Source of the DNA: an uncultured Bacilli bacterium
Lineage (GTDB): Bacteria; Bacillota_I; Bacilli_A; RF39; UBA660
Direction: 5' to 3'
DNA length: 64,000 nucleotides
NCBI GenBank assembly: GCA_934167875.1
Contig: CAKPMC010000001.1
Location: 1 to 64,000, forward strand
The notes beneath the pieces were generated by a model. That model ran no database searches. It saw only the letters and a program-made list of their open reading frames with translations, and was not told where the DNA came from. Shown in pieces: positions 1-9,098 of this stretch. Made by a program: the position numbers and the translations under genes. Position 1 is the stretch's first letter; every line of letters begins with the position of its first letter.

Positions 1-82
1 AATTCTTTTTCTAACTCTTCTATACTTTTAGCTCTCAATAGTTTCGCAAACTTAACTATTTCGTTATCTATAGTAGAATTAA
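1..82 (-). pseudogene. Truncated second copy of the Rpn nuclease C-terminal half (runs off left edge)
   Basis: The first ~76 bases are almost identical (one mismatch) to bases 341-416 inside the neighbouring nuclease gene. Read on the minus strand they give TIDNEIVKFAKLL followed by RAKSIEELEKE, matching residues ~167-190 of that protein. Homology starts only a few bases after the upstream gene's stop, so this copy lacks the catalytic N-terminal half and has no ATG in its frame. It continues beyond the left edge, so its end is unknown. It is either a recent partial tandem duplication or a separate C-terminal module. Confidence 0.8.
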
Positions 83-88
83 GCTTTA

Positions 89-916
89 CTAAACTTTTAT
101 TTCTTCTATTGATAAGCCTGTTAATTCAGAAATAGTAGAAAGATCCATACCCTTATTAATCATCTTTTTAGCTATCTCAAGCTGTTGTTCCTTTTTACCT
201 TCATCCTTTCCAGTAAGACGCATATCTTCCATATCAAAGGCTCTTCTTTCTTCTACATCATATGCTCCAGCAAAATTAGGATCCATTAATAACTCTTCTA
301 TCTTATTTACCGCTTTCATATAATTATCATCTTCCTTGAATTCTTTTTCTAACTCTTCTATACTTTTAGCTCTCAATAGTTTCGCAAACTTAACTATTTC
401 ATTATCTATAGTATACTCTTGGTTAACTATATTTTCAAGTATTATATGTATTGATTTATATAAATTTGTCTCTATATTTCCTTCTTCATCTCTTGGTACA
501 AATGTTAATACTGGTAACTTAGTATGATACTTATTAAAATTATCTAAGTTTATTAATATTACTGTTGGAAATCTAGTATTTCTTGGCCTAGTCATCTCTA
601 TAATACTTGCCATAGCATATGATGAATTCTTATCAAATATATAATTAGTACTATTTCTATTTATTTCTACTATTATCCTATGATTCTCATCTATTAAAAC
701 CATCACATCTGATTCTTTATTTTTTTCATATATCTTTTTCTTTGGTATTTCTCCTCCTACATATTTCGCATTAATTAATAATTCTTTATCTATTCCTGCT
801 ACTTTACTTATAAATGTTGCTACTACTTCTCTTGCTTCTTCGCTTCTTAAAAGAGCTTTAGCTAATGCATCATTCATTACATCTATTTTCATGTTTCTTA
901 TTTCATCTTTTAACAT
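89..916 (-). CDS. Rpn/PDDEXK_2 family nuclease (transposase-associated)
   Basis: A 275-residue protein of the Rpn (recombination-promoting nuclease)/PD-(D/E)XK transposase-like family, which are DNA endonucleases; some members act as phage-defence toxins. The N-terminal MNDALAKALLRSEEAREV block is typical. The likely active site is D70 followed by the strand VEIN with E84 and N86. The C-terminus carries the usual Lys/Glu-rich helix and a terminal helix pair (GLSIEEIKV). The start at 916 follows GAGGA at 5 nt. A fragment duplicating residues ~167 onward lies just after its stop codon. Family assignment is confident; the biological role is inferred. Confidence 0.87.
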   Translation of the reverse strand: MLKDEIRNMKIDVMNDALAKALLRSEEAREVVATFISKVAGIDKELLINAKYVGGEIPKKKIYEKNKESDVMVLIDENHRIIVEINRNSTNYIFDKNSSYAMASIIEMTRPRNTRFPTVILINLDNFNKYHTKLPVLTFVPRDEEGNIETNLYKSIHIILENIVNQEYTIDNEIVKFAKLLRAKSIEELEKEFKEDDNYMKAVNKIEELLMDPNFAGAYDVEERRAFDMEDMRLTGKDEGKKEQQLEIAKKMINKGMDLSTISELTGLSIEEIKV

Positions 917-1000
917 ATCATTCCTCTTTTATTTATATTTTTTGAAGTAAGACGTCTTTACTCACAATAGTATTATTTCTATTTTTTTATAAATATCTAA

Positions 1001-1055
1001 GAAATTATTAAAAAATTTAAAAAAAGAAACAAATTCTTAAATAATTTGCTTCTTA
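1001..1055. repeat. 55-bp repeat, copy A (element 3' end plus hairpin)
   Basis: Nearly identical to 14161-14214 (one substitution, one extra A). In the second copy the left part encodes the C-terminus of a decayed transposase-like ORF and the right part is a hairpin. Here only this terminal piece is left, and it serves as the terminator region of the gene ending at 1063. Confidence 0.75.
1018..1052 (-). terminator. Intrinsic terminator after the 1063-3213 gene
   Basis: On the minus strand GAAGCAAATT / loop ATTTAAG / AATTTGTTTC is followed by a run of T. It lies 11 bases past the stop codon of the surface protein gene and coincides with repeat copy A. Confidence 0.8.
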
Positions 1056-1062
1056 TAATATA

Positions 1063-3213
1063 TTAATCTCCTAAATAAGTAATTCTAGCATAACCATTTC
1101 CTTGTTTACTACAATTTTCAGTAGGAGTTTCACTAGTACAAGTAGTAGAAACAGTCTTAGTGGATTCTTCATTTGATTCTTCGCAATTGTAACAGTACAT
1201 TGTTTTATTTGATAATAGTGAATTTCCAATATATCCAGAGCCACCACCGGCACCGCTATCAGTTCCTTGGCCATTTAAAGTTTGGGCAAAGCCACCATAG
1301 TAACCACCACCAGCACCAGCTGTTCCTTCAGCACCATACGTATTATAGCTATCAGGAATTCTACCGTTTCCACCTTGACCAAACATATAGCCAGAATCCT
1401 GAGTGCCACCCAATATATCAGTACCAGAATTTGAAGTAGTACTATTTCCTTTATAGCCACCGCCTGAACTTCCAGGATTTTTAGCCCAAGAAGCAGAACC
1501 AGCTCCGCCACCTGCTACAATATATATAGAATTTTTATAATTTTCAAGTGTTGATAATAAACCAGATCTATCAGCTATATGGGTAGCTCCTCCTCCACCA
1601 GCACCACTGTGAGAAAAACTACTTTCAGCACCATAACCGCCGCCATTATATCCACCATCTACTCTACCAACAGTTCCACTAGAATTAGCACCCTTTCCAC
1701 CAATGTTAACGAATAATTTAGAACCCTTATCTAAATAAATCTGTCCTGATGAATATCCACCATAGCCTCCTGCATAATTATTAAATGTATAATTTCCCCC
1801 TTGAGCTCCCCAAGTTTCAATTTTATAAGTACCAGAATAAGGAGCTTCAAAAGATTGCTCATCACCAAGATAATCAAAATTCCATACTTTATCTAAAGTA
1901 TAAGGATTACTCTTAGTTCCATTACCATTTATAGGATCATCAATGCGAACATTAATAACAGGTCTTAAAACAATAAAACCACCATTATTAGCTAAAACAT
2001 AGCCAATAGATCCATCATTATTAATAGGCCAAATATGTACACCTATACTACCACTATTTTTATATCCAATAGAACTCATAGTCCAAACATATCTATTATT
2101 GTTTAAAAAATTATTAGCATTAGCTGATCCAAAATATAATCCAGCAAATACTATTTCATCATACGTAATAAGCCCAATATTAGAATCAACCAAACCATAA
2201 CCATTACCATCAGTACCACATTTGAAAGAAGGGGTATAACTACTATAATCAACCATACTAGCATTATTACCAGAATAACTAGAATCAAACCTTACTTTAA
2301 CTTGTTCGCAAAAATACTTACCACTAACTACATATTTAGAATATTTGGAATTACTTTCTATACTAGTAGTATACCAACTATCCAATTCCGTTTTAGCATT
2401 AGAATTTGAATAATACATATATTTGTAGTCATTTATTAAAGAATTAAAAGAATAACCAGTATTATTATTAATTCCATCTTGTAAAATTAATCTAACTGTA
2501 TCATCTTCATTAATTCTTATTATTCTCCAAATAAGTCCTGCAAATGATACATAATTATTTTCTACTTCCCCTCTAAAATAATAAGTTGCTTTACCACTAT
2601 TAGTATCAATTGATTTATACAATCCACTTTTATCACTACTATTATTTGAAGAAGTTGAAAGTGTTGGTTCATCAGTAATTATAGTATTATTAGCTAATAC
2701 AGCACTTGATAAATAATTTTTACTAATTATAGTATCCTTATTCAAACTGTTATTACCAGAACCCAAAACAAGTTTTTTATTAACTAAACCACCAACAACG
2801 CCAATATATACTGTACTACTAGTATTACCATTATTTTCTATTTTTACAGTTATAGTTTTCTTACCCTTAGCCTCAATAGTTCCAGATACTGAATCAACAG
2901 TAGAACTACTATACGCAACATTTATATCAGAATTATCTGTATCTAATCTATAGTACAATTCATATTTAGAGGCTATTTCATTCAAAGAAGTCAGATTAAC
3001 TAAAAATTCCTTAGTTTCTGAAGCTCCAATAACAATTTTACCATTATCTAACGAATCACTTTCTAATTTATATTTTAGATCACCAGCTACTATATTTAGT
3101 TTACCATGTTCTTCCTTAGTATTATTAAAAAAGGCATAAGAAGCATAAAAACAACCAATGCTTATAATTAACAATATTACCGTTACAATATATATTTTCT
3201 TAGCCTTTTTCAT
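1063..3213 (-). CDS. Surface protein: TasA/camelysin-like N-terminus, WRI domain, glycine-rich domain
   Basis: A 716-residue predicted exported protein. Residues ~7-28 form a signal/membrane segment ending in ASYAFF, the pattern of TasA/camelysin-like proteins. A beta-rich region (~30-165) follows. Residues ~180-440 are a domain with YYFRGEVENNYVSFAGLIWR and NGYGLVDSNIGLITYDE, also found in the protein at 27585-29393. Residues ~450-680 are a Gly-rich domain (WGAQGG, GGYGGYSSGQ, GGGGATHIAD) like that of ALK/LTK receptors and bacterial glycine-rich surface proteins, followed by a Cys-containing tail. Start is backed by GAAAGGA. It is the downstream member of a tandem pair with 3242-4282. Role in surface structure or adhesion is inferred. 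Confidence 0.75.
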   Translation of the reverse strand: MKKAKKIYIVTVILLIISIGCFYASYAFFNNTKEEHGKLNIVAGDLKYKLESDSLDNGKIVIGASETKEFLVNLTSLNEIASKYELYYRLDTDNSDINVAYSSSTVDSVSGTIEAKGKKTITVKIENNGNTSSTVYIGVVGGLVNKKLVLGSGNNSLNKDTIISKNYLSSAVLANNTIITDEPTLSTSSNNSSDKSGLYKSIDTNSGKATYYFRGEVENNYVSFAGLIWRIIRINEDDTVRLILQDGINNNTGYSFNSLINDYKYMYYSNSNAKTELDSWYTTSIESNSKYSKYVVSGKYFCEQVKVRFDSSYSGNNASMVDYSSYTPSFKCGTDGNGYGLVDSNIGLITYDEIVFAGLYFGSANANNFLNNNRYVWTMSSIGYKNSGSIGVHIWPINNDGSIGYVLANNGGFIVLRPVINVRIDDPINGNGTKSNPYTLDKVWNFDYLGDEQSFEAPYSGTYKIETWGAQGGNYTFNNYAGGYGGYSSGQIYLDKGSKLFVNIGGKGANSSGTVGRVDGGYNGGGYGAESSFSHSGAGGGGATHIADRSGLLSTLENYKNSIYIVAGGGAGSASWAKNPGSSGGGYKGNSTTSNSGTDILGGTQDSGYMFGQGGNGRIPDSYNTYGAEGTAGAGGGYYGGFAQTLNGQGTDSGAGGGSGYIGNSLLSNKTMYCYNCEESNEESTKTVSTTCTSETPTENCSKQGNGYARITYLGD

Positions 3214-3241
3214 AATATTATTTCCTTTCTACATTAACAAT

Positions 3242-4282
3242 TTATCTAACTATATTAGATTTAATTGAAGTAATTTTAACTCGTACCCCATATACATCAT
3301 TAGCGTTAGGATAATAATCATAAATATTACCTGATTCTCCATGAATACTCCAAAGAAAATCAGTAGTATCAGCTTTAGCTGTCATAGTCCAATAAGAAGT
3401 GGTAGTCAACCAATTATTATTTAGTTTAATATAAAAATTATTAAATTGCTGATTATCAGCAAGGGCAATATCATATACAGTAGGAAGACCAATAGATGTT
3501 ATACCTCTTAATGAACTATTAATTATAGACTCATATGTATTTTTAATAAAATATCCAATATTATTACTATCAGTAGAATCATAAACACTAGTATTATCAC
3601 CATCAAAAGTCATTGGACTACATATTGGATTTGAATTAATATTCATACCACAATCAGTATCATAAGTACCATCATTATTTAAATTATAATCTGATAATAA
3701 AACTACATTTTCCTGATATTCATCGCTATCGCTAAGTACATGCCATTTACTATTATCACTTAAAGTAATAGCTTGGCCAACACTATATGGAAAATATTCA
3801 CCAATTTGTTTATTAAAACTATTTCCTGTAGACAAAACTAAGTCACTATTAACTAAACCAGAGATAAAATTAAAACCAACTTCACTACTAGTATCACCAC
3901 TATTACGAATAATAACCGTTATAATTTTGGAAGAATTAGCTTCAATTGTACCTTCAGGTTTATATAAAGAATCTTTATCATAACCTATAGTAATATCATC
4001 ATTCTTAGCATTTAATTGATAATATAACTGATACTTAGAATCAATATCATTTAAAGAAGTCAATTTTATAGTTATTTTTTGAATAGAATTACCAGCGATA
4101 GTTATTTTATTATCATTCAATTTATCGCTTTCAAATTTATATTTTAAATCACCAGCTACTATATTTAACTTACCGTGTTCTTCATCAGTATCAGTAAAAA
4201 AAGCATATGAAACGCAAAAAAAGACAACACTAAGAATTGTTAAAGTAATTGCCAATATATATATTTTCTCTACTTTTTCCAT
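3242..4282 (-). CDS. Surface protein with TasA/camelysin-like N-terminus
   Basis: A 346-residue exported protein whose first ~160 residues are clearly paralogous to the next gene (SYAFF, EEHGKLNIVAGDLKYK, SLND.DSKY.LYY). A signal/TM segment spans residues ~8-29. The C-terminal half differs (KWHVLSDSDEYQENVVLLSD, SYWTMTAKADT, YGVRVKI) but has the layout of the cell-surface WRI/DUF6273-like domains. The RBS GAGGATATGGTAGT precedes the ATG. It is separated by 28 bases from 1063-3213, probably one operon made by tandem duplication. Exact function unknown. Confidence 0.7.
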   Translation of the reverse strand: MEKVEKIYILAITLTILSVVFFCVSYAFFTDTDEEHGKLNIVAGDLKYKFESDKLNDNKITIAGNSIQKITIKLTSLNDIDSKYQLYYQLNAKNDDITIGYDKDSLYKPEGTIEANSSKIITVIIRNSGDTSSEVGFNFISGLVNSDLVLSTGNSFNKQIGEYFPYSVGQAITLSDNSKWHVLSDSDEYQENVVLLSDYNLNNDGTYDTDCGMNINSNPICSPMTFDGDNTSVYDSTDSNNIGYFIKNTYESIINSSLRGITSIGLPTVYDIALADNQQFNNFYIKLNNNWLTTTSYWTMTAKADTTDFLWSIHGESGNIYDYYPNANDVYGVRVKITSIKSNIVR

Positions 4283-4321
4283 ACTACCATATCCTCATAT
4301 TATATTATACTCAAAAATAGA

Positions 4322-4354
4322 CAAAAAAAGCAAGAAAGTTTATCTTTCTTGCTT
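4322..4354 (-). terminator. Terminator of smc
   Basis: Perfect 11-bp stem AAGCAAGAAAG / CTTTCTTGCTT with a 5-nt loop, then TTTTT on the minus strand. It overlaps the smc stop codon. Confidence 0.9.
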
Positions 4355-7295
4355 ATTTATTTTCAAGTTTAACACTAACTAATTTACTAACTCCAGATTC
4401 TTGCATTGTAATACCATATAAAGTATTAGCATATTCCATTGTTTTTTTCTTATGTGTAATAAGTAAAAATTGTGTTTTAGTCTTATAATGATCTAAGTAT
4501 TTGCCAAAATTATCTACATTAGCTTCATCAAGCGCTGCTTCTACTTCATCAAAAATACAGAATGGAATAGGTTTAACATTTAAAATTGCGAATAATAAAC
4601 TAATAGCTGTTAAAGTTTTTTCACCACCAGAAAGCAAACTAATAGTTGTTAGTTTTTTTCCCGGAGGAGAAGCTACAATTTCTACTCCAGTTTCTAAAAT
4701 GTTATCTGGATCAGTAAGTTTAAGAGAAGCTTTACCACCACCAAATAGTTGTCTAAATACACCCTCAAACTCTTTTTCAATTAATTTAAATGTCTTTAAA
4801 AATTCTTCTTTCATTACTGAATCCATCTCTTCAATAATTTCAAGAAGAGTATCTTTAGCATTCAATAAATCATCTCTTTGACCAGATAAAAATTGATATC
4901 TTTCATTTACTTTATCATATTCTTCAATAGAAGCTATATTTACCATACCAATTCTCTTAATATTATTTTTATAAGTATTAACTCTATTTCTAGCATCATC
5001 AACTTCTAATTCAAGTTTATATTTTTCTCTAGCTTTCTCATAAGTTAATTCATAATCTTCACTTAAGGTATTTAGATAATAATCAAGTTTAACATCCATT
5101 TTACTAACATTAATTTCTAATTCTTTAAGTAAGTTTTGTTTCTTATTAAGACTACTATTATTTAAACGATTTTCCGCTTCCATTTCTTCAATATTAGCCT
5201 TTACTTTATCTTTTTCTTTAATAACTGTTTTTAATTCTAATTCTACCTGTTGTTTTTGTTTTTGTACTTCATAAAAGTCATTCATTAATCTTTCTTCTTC
5301 CTTAGATAAAGAAGAATCAACAACATGTTCTAAACTATTCAATTCTGACTCAGTACTAGTTAATCTTTCTTGATAATCATTTAAAGTATGATATTTACTA
5401 TTAATTTTATCATTTAAAAGAATATAATTTGTTTGTAAAGATTGTCTTTTATCTTCCAAGTCTTTTTTTAACTTATCTAGTTCTTGTAGTTTTTTATCTA
5501 ATTCATCAATAACTGAATTATTTGCTTCTTTTTGACGTTTCAATCTATCTAATTCTTGCTTATCACTTATAATACTACGAGTAGCTGTAATATTACCACC
5601 AGTAATAGAACCACCAACATGTATAACTTCACCATCAATTGTTACAATTTTATATCTTTGATTTATTTTCTTACTGATACGATTAGCAGCATCAATATCA
5701 GTAACAAGTAATACATTACCTATCTGATTATAAATAATATTCTTATAAATACTATCAAAATTAGTCATATTAGCAAGTACATCAATATATCCCATTTCTT
5801 GTCTTAATATACTAAGAGTTTCATTATCAACATACTTAGCTTTAATAACATTTAATGGAAAAAAAGTACAACGTCCTAATTTATTATCTTTTAAATAATT
5901 AATAGCATCTTTAGCACTTGCTTCATTGTCTACAACCAAAAACTGTTTACTACCACCAAGTGCAACCTCCAAAGCTTTACTAAACTTACCATCTATTTCA
6001 ATCAAATTACCAATAATATCATGAATACCGTTTAATCTAGGATTATTAATAATTCCCTTTATACTAGCAGGTAAATATCCACCATTTTCAATAAAATTAG
6101 TTAGTGAACTTATTTTATTATCTAAATCATAATTATCTTTCTTTTTAGCATTTTGCTCTCTAAAACAATTATCATAATTCTGATCATTAATACTGATCTT
6201 ATTATTAATTTCTCTTAATTCCGTTTGATTACTTTCTAAATCCTTTTTATCTATACCAATTTCTGATTCTAATAGTTCAATATCATTTTTAGTCTTTAAT
6301 AAGTTTTCTTTTAATAACGTTATATTCTCATGAACCCTATTATCTGTAGCATCATATTTACTTCTTTCTTGAAGTATCTTTTTATCGCCATTTAATTTTT
6401 CTTCTTTTTTAGTTAAACTTAAAAGTTGTTCCTGTAAATCAGTAATATTTTTTTCTAATTTTAATAAATTAACTTTTTGTGTATCTATATTAGCATCACT
6501 ACCGCTATTGCTTGCTGATAATGATACTATTTCATTATTTAAATCTTCTATTTTTTGTTTAGAATTCTGATACTGTTCATTCAAAGTTTCAATTTCATAA
6601 GCAATTAAAGCAACCTCTATTTGTTCTAAAGCGTGTTTATTTTCTAAATATTCTTTGGCTTTTTTACTTTGCTCTTTTAATGGTTCAAGTTGTGTTTCAA
6701 GTTCTACTATAATATCATTAACACGATCTAAATTATCATGAGTTTTATCAAGTTTACGAATAGCTTCTTCTTTTCTTTTTTTATACTTAAGTACACAAGC
6801 TGCTTCTTCAAATACTACCCTTCTATCATATGGAGAATTAGATAATATTTTTTGAACTTCACCCTGAGATATAATATTAAAACTTTCTTTTCCTATACCA
6901 CTATCCATAAATAAATCAGTAATATCTTTTAATCTACATTTCTCTCCATTTAAAAAATATTCATTTTCTCCAGTACGATAAACCCTTCTTTTAATAGATA
7001 CTTCACTATAAGGAACCTTTAAATAATTATCACTATTATCAAAAATAAGGCTAACACTAGCTACATTTAAACTATTACGGCTTTTACTACCAGAGAAAAT
7101 AACATCAGTCATAGCTCCATCACCACGAAGACTTTTAACAGATTGTTCTCCTAATACCCAACGTACTGCATCAACAACATTACTTTTACCACTACCATTT
7201 GGACCAACTATACATGTAATGTTATCATCTAAAACAATACTAAGCTTATCAGCAAACGATTTAAAACCAGATGCCTGGATTTCTTTTAAGTACAT
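4353..7295 (-). CDS. smc: Chromosome segregation ATPase SMC (short-armed)
   Basis: Core of the SMC-ScpAB condensin complex, which organises and segregates the chromosome. Walker A GPNGSGKSN is at residues 31-39, Q-loop region VRWVLGEQ follows, the signature LSGGEK is at 888-893 and Walker B FDEVEAALD comes just after. A hinge (GYLPASIKGIINNP, then TFFPLN) lies mid-protein between two coiled coils. Start follows AAGGTGATAAT. At 980 residues it is about 200 shorter than B. subtilis SMC (1186), with both arms shortened and heads and hinge intact. The usual neighbours rnc and ftsY are absent. Confidence 0.97.
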   Translation of the reverse strand: MYLKEIQASGFKSFADKLSIVLDDNITCIVGPNGSGKSNVVDAVRWVLGEQSVKSLRGDGAMTDVIFSGSKSRNSLNVASVSLIFDNSDNYLKVPYSEVSIKRRVYRTGENEYFLNGEKCRLKDITDLFMDSGIGKESFNIISQGEVQKILSNSPYDRRVVFEEAACVLKYKKRKEEAIRKLDKTHDNLDRVNDIIVELETQLEPLKEQSKKAKEYLENKHALEQIEVALIAYEIETLNEQYQNSKQKIEDLNNEIVSLSASNSGSDANIDTQKVNLLKLEKNITDLQEQLLSLTKKEEKLNGDKKILQERSKYDATDNRVHENITLLKENLLKTKNDIELLESEIGIDKKDLESNQTELREINNKISINDQNYDNCFREQNAKKKDNYDLDNKISSLTNFIENGGYLPASIKGIINNPRLNGIHDIIGNLIEIDGKFSKALEVALGGSKQFLVVDNEASAKDAINYLKDNKLGRCTFFPLNVIKAKYVDNETLSILRQEMGYIDVLANMTNFDSIYKNIIYNQIGNVLLVTDIDAANRISKKINQRYKIVTIDGEVIHVGGSITGGNITATRSIISDKQELDRLKRQKEANNSVIDELDKKLQELDKLKKDLEDKRQSLQTNYILLNDKINSKYHTLNDYQERLTSTESELNSLEHVVDSSLSKEEERLMNDFYEVQKQKQQVELELKTVIKEKDKVKANIEEMEAENRLNNSSLNKKQNLLKELEINVSKMDVKLDYYLNTLSEDYELTYEKAREKYKLELEVDDARNRVNTYKNNIKRIGMVNIASIEEYDKVNERYQFLSGQRDDLLNAKDTLLEIIEEMDSVMKEEFLKTFKLIEKEFEGVFRQLFGGGKASLKLTDPDNILETGVEIVASPPGKKLTTISLLSGGEKTLTAISLLFAILNVKPIPFCIFDEVEAALDEANVDNFGKYLDHYKTKTQFLLITHKKKTMEYANTLYGITMQESGVSKLVSVKLENK

Positions 7296-7342
7296 ATTAT
7301 CACCTTACCACTAAGGTAAATTATACTATAGAAGCCATTCTA

Positions 7343-7378
7343 AAACAAGAAAAACAGGAACTTTTATTGTCCCTGTTT
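7343..7378 (-). terminator. Terminator after the 7364-8020 gene
   Basis: Stem AAACAGGGAC / GTTCCTGTTT with a 7-nt loop, followed by TTTTCTTGTTTT on the minus strand. It overlaps the end of the gene. Confidence 0.75.
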
Positions 7379-8020
7379 CTTTCTTAAAATATGATATTCT
7401 TTTACTTCTTCACCTTTTAAACAATCTAACTTTTGACCAAATTTTAAATAAAATTTACCAACCAAATTTTCAAATGTTCTAACTACATTTGAAAAACCAG
7501 CTTCATTCTCAAGATACATATTTCCCGATGTTTCTAATGCTGTTATTTTATTATTAAAAATATACAAACAGTATTTCTTTTGAAAATAATCACTATTTTC
7601 ATTAGAAAATTGACCAAGTACAGATATATTTAAATTTTCATAATCATCAATTGAATATGATTTAAAAGATAACCTATCAGATAAACGATTACTACCATCT
7701 TTAAATATTGAATATGTACTTTCAATATAACCCTTATTATCAAAATATTCTAATTTAAAAATAGTAACATTTTCTTTAACAAATAAAACATTATTAACTA
7801 CTTTATTATCATCATTAATAGTATCATATTCAAAAAAAGTAAAATCATTAGCCATAATTTGTTTGAAACTACCAATTCTAACATCTTCTAAATTACTTAC
7901 AAATGGTTTTAATAATCCTTTTTTTATTTCAGAATCAGTAATCATTCTTTCAACAAAAATTTTATCCTTACAATAATCATTAATAATATTTTTTATATTA
8001 TCATAACTTAAAAATTCCAT
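7364..8020 (-). CDS. Hypothetical protein, 218 aa
   Basis: Not recognised. A soluble-looking, acidic-to-neutral protein without signal peptide or membrane segment, with mixed alpha/beta pattern and no obvious motif. The start is well supported by GAGGAG eight bases upstream. It lies directly upstream of smc (68-bp gap) but has its own terminator, so it is not clearly co-transcribed with smc. Confidence 0.65.
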   Translation of the reverse strand: MEFLSYDNIKNIINDYCKDKIFVERMITDSEIKKGLLKPFVSNLEDVRIGSFKQIMANDFTFFEYDTINDDNKVVNNVLFVKENVTIFKLEYFDNKGYIESTYSIFKDGSNRLSDRLSFKSYSIDDYENLNISVLGQFSNENSDYFQKKYCLYIFNNKITALETSGNMYLENEAGFSNVVRTFENLVGKFYLKFGQKLDCLKGEEVKEYHILRKKQGQ

Positions 8021-8058
8021 AGTACTACTCCTCTTGCGCTTTATTATAACACAATTAT

Positions 8059-8925
8059 CTATTTTTCATCCACTAAATTTTCATTAATTAATTGTTGTAA
8101 CGTAACTATATCATAACCCTTTTGTTTTATATATGAAATTATAGTAGGTAATTCTTTAATAGTTGTATCATTTAAATTAAAACTAATTATACTTCCATTT
8201 TCTAATTCTTTTTTAACAGTACTAAAAGGATAGTTATTAACACTTATTGTTGGTTTTATTGTGTACATTTTATAATTACTACATAAGTCTAAAATATTAC
8301 TATTTTTATAATCCGTATAACAGAACATTGTATCTTTATTAGTAAGAGAAGAAATCATATTATTAGTCCAATTAAATTTATTAACGGTATAACTACCATC
8401 ATAACCTAAATTTTCTATTTCATTACCATTACTTGATAGTTCTAAAACTTTATTCATATTATTTTCAACTACACTACCATCTATAAAAAAGGTAGCAGCT
8501 ATATTTTTATTTAATAAAATATTACTTACTTGATTAATATAAGAAATGTCATCTGCTTTAAAAACTAAAGATACTCTACTTAAGTTAGGATTACCACTAA
8601 TTATATATTTATCAAAATTATTATTTATAGTAATGTTAGGAATAACTTCATCAAAAACTAGCATTGACTCACTATAAGAATTTATTTTTTTCATATTTTG
8701 ATAACTTTTTTCAATATTTACTTTTTTACCATTCATACCAATCACAATTTCATCCTGGTTAATAATAGCACTCATAGGATCAATATAAAATTTTTCTGAA
8801 TTAGCTAAAATATTTTTCATAATAGGATCATTTCTTTTTACTATATCAACAGCTCTATCAGTATAATAAAAACTAAAACAAGCAAGAACTAACACTCCTA
8901 AATATGAAGTATATTTTTTAAACAT
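8059..8925 (-). CDS. NodB-fold polysaccharide deacetylase-like protein, probably inactive
   Basis: A 288-residue protein with one N-terminal membrane segment (~8-23) and a C-terminal NodB-like domain (~115-280) recognisable from NIAATFFIDG, EIENLGYDG and the closing ISYIKQKGYDIVTLQQL. In active carbohydrate esterase 4 enzymes the first motif is TFDDG and the second is HSxxH. Here these are VFKADD (121-126) and NLGYDGSY (~172-179), so the catalytic pair and the metal-binding histidines are missing. Probably a binding or scaffold relative of PdaB-type proteins facing the outside of the membrane. Start backed by AAGGTGATTTT. Confidence 0.65.
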   Translation of the reverse strand: MFKKYTSYLGVLVLACFSFYYTDRAVDIVKRNDPIMKNILANSEKFYIDPMSAIINQDEIVIGMNGKKVNIEKSYQNMKKINSYSESMLVFDEVIPNITINNNFDKYIISGNPNLSRVSLVFKADDISYINQVSNILLNKNIAATFFIDGSVVENNMNKVLELSSNGNEIENLGYDGSYTVNKFNWTNNMISSLTNKDTMFCYTDYKNSNILDLCSNYKMYTIKPTISVNNYPFSTVKKELENGSIISFNLNDTTIKELPTIISYIKQKGYDIVTLQQLINENLVDEK

Positions 8926-9063
8926 AAAATCACCTTAATAAAATATATGATGATAAATATTATTTTTTACTAAAAATAACTGATTATTTTAATCAATAAT
9001 TTTGAACATATTATTTTTAATATAAAAGTATCATCCTAACTTAACAACTAGCTTTAATCAAAA

Positions 9064-9096
9064 TAAAAAAATACCGAATCAAATGATTCGATATTT
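9064..9096 (-). terminator. Terminator of the lemA-TPM operon
   Basis: Inverted repeat ATATCGAATCA / TGATTCGGTAT with a 2-nt loop, then TTTTTTT, three bases after the TPM gene stop. Confidence 0.85.
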
Positions 9097-9098
9097 AA

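Noticed and set aside
1173..1511. Short ORFs on both strands inside the glycine-rich surface gene
   Set aside because: They lie in other frames of a long gene with a good RBS and clear domains, have no RBS of their own and read as low-complexity Leu/Val or His/Gln strings.
8926..9098. Possible small gene or RNA in the gap between the NodB-like and TPM genes
   Set aside because: Only A/T-rich sequence and the terminator of the lemA operon are visible; no RBS-ORF pair or stable GC-containing structure.
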